Shown piece after piece: positions 58,760 through 64,000 of a stretch of 64,000 nucleotides of DNA. The stretch's first letter is position 1; the number at the start of each line of letters is the position of its first letter. The DNA lies in the NCBI GenBank assembly GCA_009760855.2, contig WPIO01000111.1:312001-376000 (forward strand). Reading direction: 5' to 3'. The position numbers and the translations under genes were made by a program. The DNA is from Cristatella mucedo. Its lineage: Eukaryota; Bryozoa; Phylactolaemata; Cristatellidae. Below the pieces are notes generated by a model. It was not told where the DNA came from, did no database searches, and worked only from the letters and a program-made list of their open reading frames with translations.

Positions 58760-59179
58760 CCTCTTAAAATTGAGTTGAGTTAAGGCAGCTCAGCTTGTTC
58801 AAAAGCCTGATACAGCGGTACGAGGGCCCTAGTGGCCATATCCCAAGGTCCGAAGCACAACGAAGATATGCAATAGGAGAACCCACGCTGCATTATGATA
58901 GCCACACGATAGGGGGATAGCCACACGGTAGGGGGCTGAGAGGAAACTGCAAGTTCATTTGTAGTGGTTTCAGTTTACCAACGAGCCAAAGCAACTTCGA
59001 GTGCGTCAATCACGCTCGAAGAATCTTAGCATTTTTATCCAAATTTCAAGTCACTCACTGATCTTCGACTTGTCTGATGACGGCTGACCTACAGTTAGTC
59101 AAGAATATGCATAGTACCTAGATTTCGTTCTCTCTTGGTTATTTACTAAATGAGTTTTGTGAGGATACTTTTACAAGTA
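58760..59179. other. No gene recognised
   Basis: It contains a short local duplication (cacacgatagggggatagccacacggtaggggg near 58900). Nothing else. Confidence 0.35.
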
Positions 59180-59639
59180 ATAATAATAATAATAATAATA
59201 TTGCACTTGATAAAGCGCCCTCAGAGAACTTAATCTCTTTCTAGGCGCTTTACATTTGCTGCAAAGTGATACGCAATAGAATAGTAAGTAAAATCATGCT
59301 TGAAAAACAAACAAAATGAATAACATGGTTAGGGGTTACATGCACTGGGTCAGCATGCAAATGTGGTTAGTGGCAGCATGAACAGTGTCAGCACGCATAA
59401 GCAAATCGAGGACGAATCACAAAGACCCACTAAATGCTGTCCTAAATAGGTATGTTTTTAAGTTTCTTTTAAATGTGGTCAGGTCAGGGGATGTTCTGAT
59501 GCAGGTCGGGAGGGAGTTCCAGGCTGTGGGAGCATACGAGCTAAATGCACGGTCTCCAAAGGATTTAAGGTTTGTACGAGGTATTTCTAGACTGTTGGAT
59601 TCCGAAAAGCGAGTGGTACGATGCTTTGCCTGATGGGGT
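59180..59639 (-). mobile_element. Young LINE-A insertion with target-site duplication
   Basis: (AAT)n, a perfect hairpin, the complete 3' UTR and the last about 75 codons of ORF2, open on the minus strand (SNSLEIPRTNLKSFGDRAF ... FRTAFSGSL). AAGTA flanks it (59175-59179 and 59640-59644). It is nearly identical to 31562-32326 over the shared part. Confidence 0.86.
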
Positions 59640-60197
59640 AAGTACGTTATTATCATTAGTATTATTATCATTAAAAGCCTTTTTCAAACATTGGCACAAT
59701 TACTGAAGTAGGTTGCTTACTTAAAACGGAAAAATTTTGTTCTTTTATTAACCATATTCAAATATGATTATTTAAAACAAGAATGTTTTATTGAGCGAAT
59801 TTTAAGTGCTAGTTCATGTACTCTGCCATCATTAAGTAATAAGTAGTACTGACTAGTAACAGTGAAATACTAAGAAGTAATAATTCCTTGTTCTTTCTTA
59901 CTAATAACTGAAATCTTTGACTAACTGCCATAAAAAAGTCACCGGTCGCCTGATACATCGCAGTGATTATTAGTTAGTCTCTTTTCACCTCAATTTACAA
60001 ATCTTCATATATACGTTACAATTTTTGTAACCGTGTAATCACTTTCGAAAGTGGCCTGCTGTAATGTGCATCAACCATTTGTATAGATTTATCTTTTAAA
60101 CGAGGCTCGGAAAAGTCATTATTACGATAGTGGCTTTCTGCCAGTACGGTAGGATGTATAAGCAGCAGTTTTCATAATAGTACTGTCGATGATAATA
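59640..60197. other. No gene recognised
   Basis: AT-rich DNA without recognisable features. Confidence 0.35.
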
Positions 60198-60262
60198 TTA
60201 CTAATTCACTCGACAAAATGAACTCAGATTACTCAATCTCTATCTAGGCGTTCTTTACATTT
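60198..60262 (-). mobile_element. Solo LINE-A tail, decayed
   Basis: 'attcactcgacaaaatgaactcagattactcaatctctatctaggcg' is a degraded LINE-A 3' hairpin. LINE-B begins just after. Confidence 0.6.
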
Positions 60263-60289
60263 GCTATCTAGGCTTTTTTCATTTGCTGT

Positions 60290-61440
60290 CATTCTACGTG
60301 GCAACAACGACAGAGATGTTACTACCCTAGCTGAGCTAGGTCTGTCAGCTGATTTCAACACCATTGATCATAACTTTCTACTTGAACGATCGAGAAAGAC
60401 GATTGGTCTGGGAGACGAAACGTTGGCGTGTTTTAAATTGTACTTGTCTGATCGTGTTTAAATCCTTGTCGTGGGAGGGTCAGGTCTCAGACTCGAGACA
60501 GGTCATCTGTGGGGTCCCTCAAGGGTCTGTACTCGGTTCCTTGCTGTTCTCCAGTTGTACTCGACCTCTGAGATAGATAGGTTATTAATGCCCATTGAAT
60601 AGGATATCACTTTTATGCTGACGAAACTCAACTGTATTTGTCATTCAAACCGTCGGAATCTGCTGCAGCAACTGAGAAACTGAATGCTTGCCTTGCCGAT
60701 ATTCGATCCTGGATGTCGGAAAACTTCTTGAAACTAAATGATGATAAAACTGAACCAATGCTCATAGCACAGCCTATTCGTGTGGCTGGATTAAAAGGCT
60801 TTGCTCTTCTAATAGGTGATGCTATAGTGTGACCGTCACCTCGTGCTTAAAATTTAGGTGTCGTTTTCAATAGCTACCTAATTTTTTTTAAAAGCTTCAT
60901 TCAGAAGACTGCTTCTACAGCTAGCCATCACTTTCGATCCCTATTAAAGAATGGGAGCAGTCTTTCAAAGTGGCTTGCAAAACATTTAACTAGCTCCTTA
61001 GTTTTTGTGTCGGCTTTATTATTGTGTTTCACTTTTAGTTAGGGTAATAAACAAAGCAGCTAGGCCACTGGTGTTGACTACGAATATGGCTGCAAGGCTA
61101 GTTTTCGAGTCCCAGAGGTTTGAACACGTGTATCCTTTGCTAACAGAGCTAGGATGGATGCCAGTTGTGCAACCGATACAGAGCACAGTTTTTACTGTGA
61201 CCCACAAGGCCTGCCACGGTGCTGCCCTAGTTTCAGCCTCTTTGTGCCCTCGGGCCCTGTGTGGATAATAAATTAGCTGTTCCATTCCTCTGCTTAAAGA
61301 TTGTTGGCTACAGAAGCTTTAGCTCTGCAGGTCCTAGACTGTGAAACTCGCTTCCACAATTCTTCGGTAACGACAACTGATCACCAGCTGCAGACTCTCC
61401 AGCTCATCCTTTTCAGCGGTCCTGGTCCAGCCAGATTCGC
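60290..61440 (+). mobile_element. LINE-B copy with RT motifs
   Basis: LSADFNTIDHNFLLERSRKTIGLGDETLACFKLYLSDRV (motif A onward), [15 protein letters not shown] (B), tttatgctgacgaaactcaac (YADETQ, motif C with the second Asp changed to Glu), SWMSENFLKLNDDKTEPMLIA (D), then a frameshifted C-terminus. It ends within the C-terminal coding region without a 3' UTR. Confidence 0.83.
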
Positions 61441-62125
61441 ATTATTGTTATCTCAGCTGAAAGTAAATCCTTTTAGCTCAACGTTCCCTTTGCCCCTGCC
61501 ATTATTTTGCTTAAGTACTCCTTGCCTCTTACATGAGCACGATTCAAGCCAGGTTACCAGCCAGAAGTCCTACAAAAAGATGGTGACCAGTAACTTTTTA
61601 GGCATAAACATTTTATGCATTTTCAAGTAGGCTGGCCTAATCATGATACTTGCTAGCTTCTGTGTAATTTTGTTAAATATTCTACGGTGATAAGCCATTT
61701 ACCTCTGGTTATTGATTTTCTTGCTATGACCTATACAGCATCGAGAAATATATTTAGTCTGCTTGGTGCTATACAAACTTTGATGCAAGCGACTTAAACT
61801 GCTGCAATTTTTAAATCTTATATGAGCTTTCTAACCGGCCTCAAATCATTTGTAAACTCAGTCCTTTCTCCATAAGCAGCCAAAGCCTAAAAGTTATCCC
61901 GAAATTATATTGGGAGATCTAATTCCAAGAAGACGTTAATGTAAAGCTAATGACCCATCAGTTACTTACTGCATTGCTTCCTTTCTACCACATGCTGAAA
62001 CCTATTAAGCATTTGAAACACATACACATTTGTTTTTCTGACTGAGATACAAATGTATTCATTATTACTATTACTATTAAGTTTAGTTCAGGCAAATGAG
62101 CTGCTTCATCGTTCACTTTCACTTG
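61441..62125. other. No gene recognised
   Basis: AT-rich with no coding or repeat signal that I can support. Confidence 0.3.
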
Positions 62126-62129
62126 GACA

Positions 62130-62171
62130 CTGCGAGAGAGAGAGACATGCAGACAGACAAAAAGAATGATT

Positions 62172-62225
<54 letters not shown>
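62130..62225. repeat. (GA)n microsatellite
   Basis: gagaga run with a few gaca units. It lies in the putative gene C intron, just downstream (minus strand) of the exon at 62255-62349. Confidence 0.93.
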
Positions 62226-62227
<2 letters not shown>

Positions 62228-62254
62228 TAGTAAAAACTACTGGGAGAGAGATAC

Positions 62255-62349
62255 CTGCAGATTAATGATGTCCCACAGCATGTAGTGAAGCAGGCTGAAC
62301 ACCAAAGCTGGCTCATAAAGACGTGCATTCTTGCAGGGCTTCAGCACTC
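62255..62349 (-). CDS. Gene C: candidate internal exon (minus strand), protein unknown
   Basis: On the minus strand an acceptor (accactgcatttcag) and a donor (CTGCAG|gtatct) frame 95 nt. Entered in phase 1 it is open and reads VLKPCKNARLYEPALVF, then SLLHYMLWDIINLQ. The composition and codon use look coding, and it is richer in GC than its surroundings. I do not recognise the family. The sequence just upstream on the minus strand (62350-62560) is GC-rich with an imperfect 2-unit repeat (cca cta a...; tgcatgcaaacacag / tgcctgcaacag) and no stop-free conserved frame. The exon would belong to the same gene as 63290-63435, with a LINE-B copy in the intron between. Confidence 0.45.
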
Positions 62350-62689
62350 CTGAAATGCAGTGGTTCTGGCCCAGGCCGGCATTCCCACTCCCCTTCTTCT
62401 TCCCTCCAGCCACAGCCCATCCCCCTTCATTAGTGGAAGGACACAGCCGGTCTGCATGCAAACACAGCCTCCAGACCACAGCTGGTCACTGGCCTGTCCC
62501 TAGGCCACATACCCCAGCGGTTAGAGCTGAGTGGTTAGTGGAGGACACTACCAGTCTGCCTGCAACAGCCGAGTACTGGCATTCATAGTGATCTAGATTA
62601 ATGCAATTACACAGAAGGCATGCTGCGTTTCCCTTGATCTCAAGGGTCACCATCATGCATACAAAGGAATAATTTGACATTCTAGCTCT

Positions 62690-63212
62690 GGCCTTGGCTG
62701 GTTACAGCCCCCCCATTGAGCAACTGATACAGAGCAAAGTTCATACAGTGACCCAGAAGGCCTGCAACGGCTTGGTTCCTTTGTACCTAGCTGATCTACT
62801 GCATCAGTATCAGCCTGTTCGAGCCCTCAGGTCCTGTGCGAACAATAAATTAGCTGTTCCATTCCTCAGATTAAATACCTTGGCAACAGAAGCTTCAGCT
62901 TTACCTTTCCTAGACAGTGTAACTTGCTTCCACAATTCTCAAGCAAAGACAACCATCTCCTGCTGCCGACTATGGCTCGATCTTTTCAGAGGTCCTGAGC
63001 TGCTGCTTCCATGCTAATCACTACCTCAACTGCTCTCCTGACTCTGCTATGCTTCCCACTTTCTCTTTGTTGCGTGAGACGAAGTCTGTTGGCTACCGAA
63101 TGCATACCGACAGCCGATAAGGTTGTGAGTGCACTGTACAAAACTCTCTGGCGTAACACCCACATGGCCTATATGACTATGTGGAGTTACAGACGAAGAT
63201 ACATTACATTAT
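62690..63212 (+). mobile_element. LINE-B 3' end
   Basis: IEQLIQSKVHTVTQKACNGLVPLYLADLLHQYQPVRALRS and KLAVPFLRLNTLATEAS are readable, followed by the 3' UTR (cgtgagacgaagtctgttggctaccgaatgc) and an (ACATT)-type tail. Confidence 0.82.
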
Positions 63213-63289
63213 CATATCAGCATGCATCAGGCATGCTTAACTGGTCTGGGCCTTCGACTGCTCATGTGCTATTGCCTGCACTTTTCTTG

Positions 63290-63434
63290 CACTCTGTAAG
63301 TCTGACTGCCGAAGCCTCTCCCACTTTTGAGGCTGGCAAACACCTCCATTAGCACTGAACATAGCTGGGCGTAGTCCTCCTGCATCCCCCTCTGGAAGAC
63401 ATGCAGCATAGGTGAATGCACCGCCTGCCAGAAA

Positions 63435-63435
<1 letters not shown>
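63290..63435 (-). CDS. Gene C: candidate exon (minus strand), protein unknown
   Basis: Minus-strand reading gives FWQAVHSPMLHVFQRGMQ, then EDYAQLCSVLMEVFASL and KSGRGFGSQTYRVQEK. This is a balanced, amphipathic, protein-like sequence unlike the repeats. An acceptor AG lies at 63437-63436, directly after a (TA)n run. The frame is also open through the TA repeat into LLNLEQSFNEKGFYSTKRHA further upstream, so the repeat could even be coding (YIYIY). The donor is uncertain (GT at several places before 63290). I do not recognise the family. Confidence 0.42.

Positions 63436-63439
<4 letters not shown>

Positions 63440-63473
<34 letters not shown>
63440..63473. repeat. (TA)n microsatellite
   Basis: A pure TA run immediately upstream (minus strand) of the candidate gene C exon. 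Confidence 0.95.
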
Positions 63474-63476
<3 letters not shown>

Positions 63477-63694
63477 TGCCGCTTAGTTGAGTAAAAGCCT
63501 TTCTCATTGAAACTCTGCTCCAAGTTGAGCAGACAGCTAACCAAGTCGGGGCATCACGAATAGCACTTAATGCCAAAGTCAGAGGTTGTTATACTGTTTG
63601 CTTTCTCTTGTCCTTGACGCTGCTCACGGTTAACTGCTCCGGTATCAAAGGGTTTTGCCATGGTCGTATACGCAATGAAGACAGGGCTCAGCCA

Positions 63695-63850
63695 CCTGTC
63701 TTACTTTCTATTTGTTCCGTGAGAAAAAGTCTGTTAGCTACAGGATTCGTACCAAGAGCTGTTTAGGCTTCAAGTGGGCTCTTGATAAACCCTTGCGACG
63801 AACACTTGGTCTTTGTGGCTTTGGGGGTTTACAGACTGACATATATTAAA
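63695..63850 (+). mobile_element. LINE-B 3' UTR remnant
   Basis: 'ccgtgagaaaaagtctgttagctacaggattcgtaccaagagctg' and 'tttacagactgacatatatt' match the LINE-B 3' UTR and its end. No ORF2 remains. Confidence 0.65.
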
Positions 63851-64000
63851 TTCCACTGGGAAGGCCTCTCGAAGTGGTCGTCTAGGATTCAAGTTCAAGT
63901 GCAGCACACATACACATACCTTCAGTTATGCCTGCCTCCCCATTTCTGTTAATTGTATCAGAGTCTAGGTAGGTCGTGTGCAGGTTGTTGAAGTCATGAT

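Overview
The window is eukaryotic and almost certainly from an invertebrate animal. It is AT-rich and intron-rich. It is packed with fragments of two CR1/L2/Jockey-like non-LTR retrotransposon families, tRNA-derived SINEs, microsatellites and octamer satellite arrays. There is no bacterial operon structure. The host exons encode extracellular EGF-like and FTP (fucolectin/tachylectin-4/pentraxin-1) lectin-like modules, a combination common in spiralians such as flatworms and molluscs. A flatworm or other spiralian is my best guess, but the sequence does not prove it.

Host genes. (1) Gene A, left edge, + strand: a transmembrane exon (435-525) and a terminal exon (4943-5306) join in phase. They give the 3' end of a single-pass receptor with a tyrosine-rich cytoplasmic tail, with an AATAAA 33 bases after the stop. 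(2) Gene B, + strand, 37837-57311: four exons, all with phase-1 boundaries on both sides, splice in frame to EGF-like, FTP (split over two exons) and EGF-like modules. The gene runs out of view upstream, and its 3' end is uncertain (a weak candidate last exon lies at 57557). A and B are probably neighbouring members of one receptor family, which is an inference. (3) Gene C, - strand, right edge: two candidate exons (about 63290-63435 and 62255-62349) of an unrecognised protein.

Repeats. Family 'LINE-A' ends in a nested hairpin (AAAGCGCC...GGCGCTTT) followed by (ATT)n. It has about 30 fragments here, including a young, near-identical subgroup with 5-7 bp target-site duplications, three of them nested inside older copies. 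Family 'LINE-B' ends in (ACATT)n and has about 11 fragments. Both carry reverse transcriptase remnants; no copy is intact. At least two SINE copies share a tRNA-like head, and one has a 7-bp target-site duplication. Satellite-like octamer arrays lie at 52.7-53.5 and 54.0-54.4 kb, with a LINE-B copy between them. A two-copy direct repeat of about 770 bp lies at 54.85-56.39 kb, and a diverged 800-bp repeat pair at 18.4 and 21.6 kb.

Layout: 0-5.4 kb gene A 3' end with repeats in its intron; 5.4-37.8 kb repeat-rich DNA with no exon I can defend; 37.8-57.3 kb gene B with introns of 4.3, 6.0 and 8.5 kb full of LINE debris and satellites; 57.3-64 kb repeats plus gene C exons.
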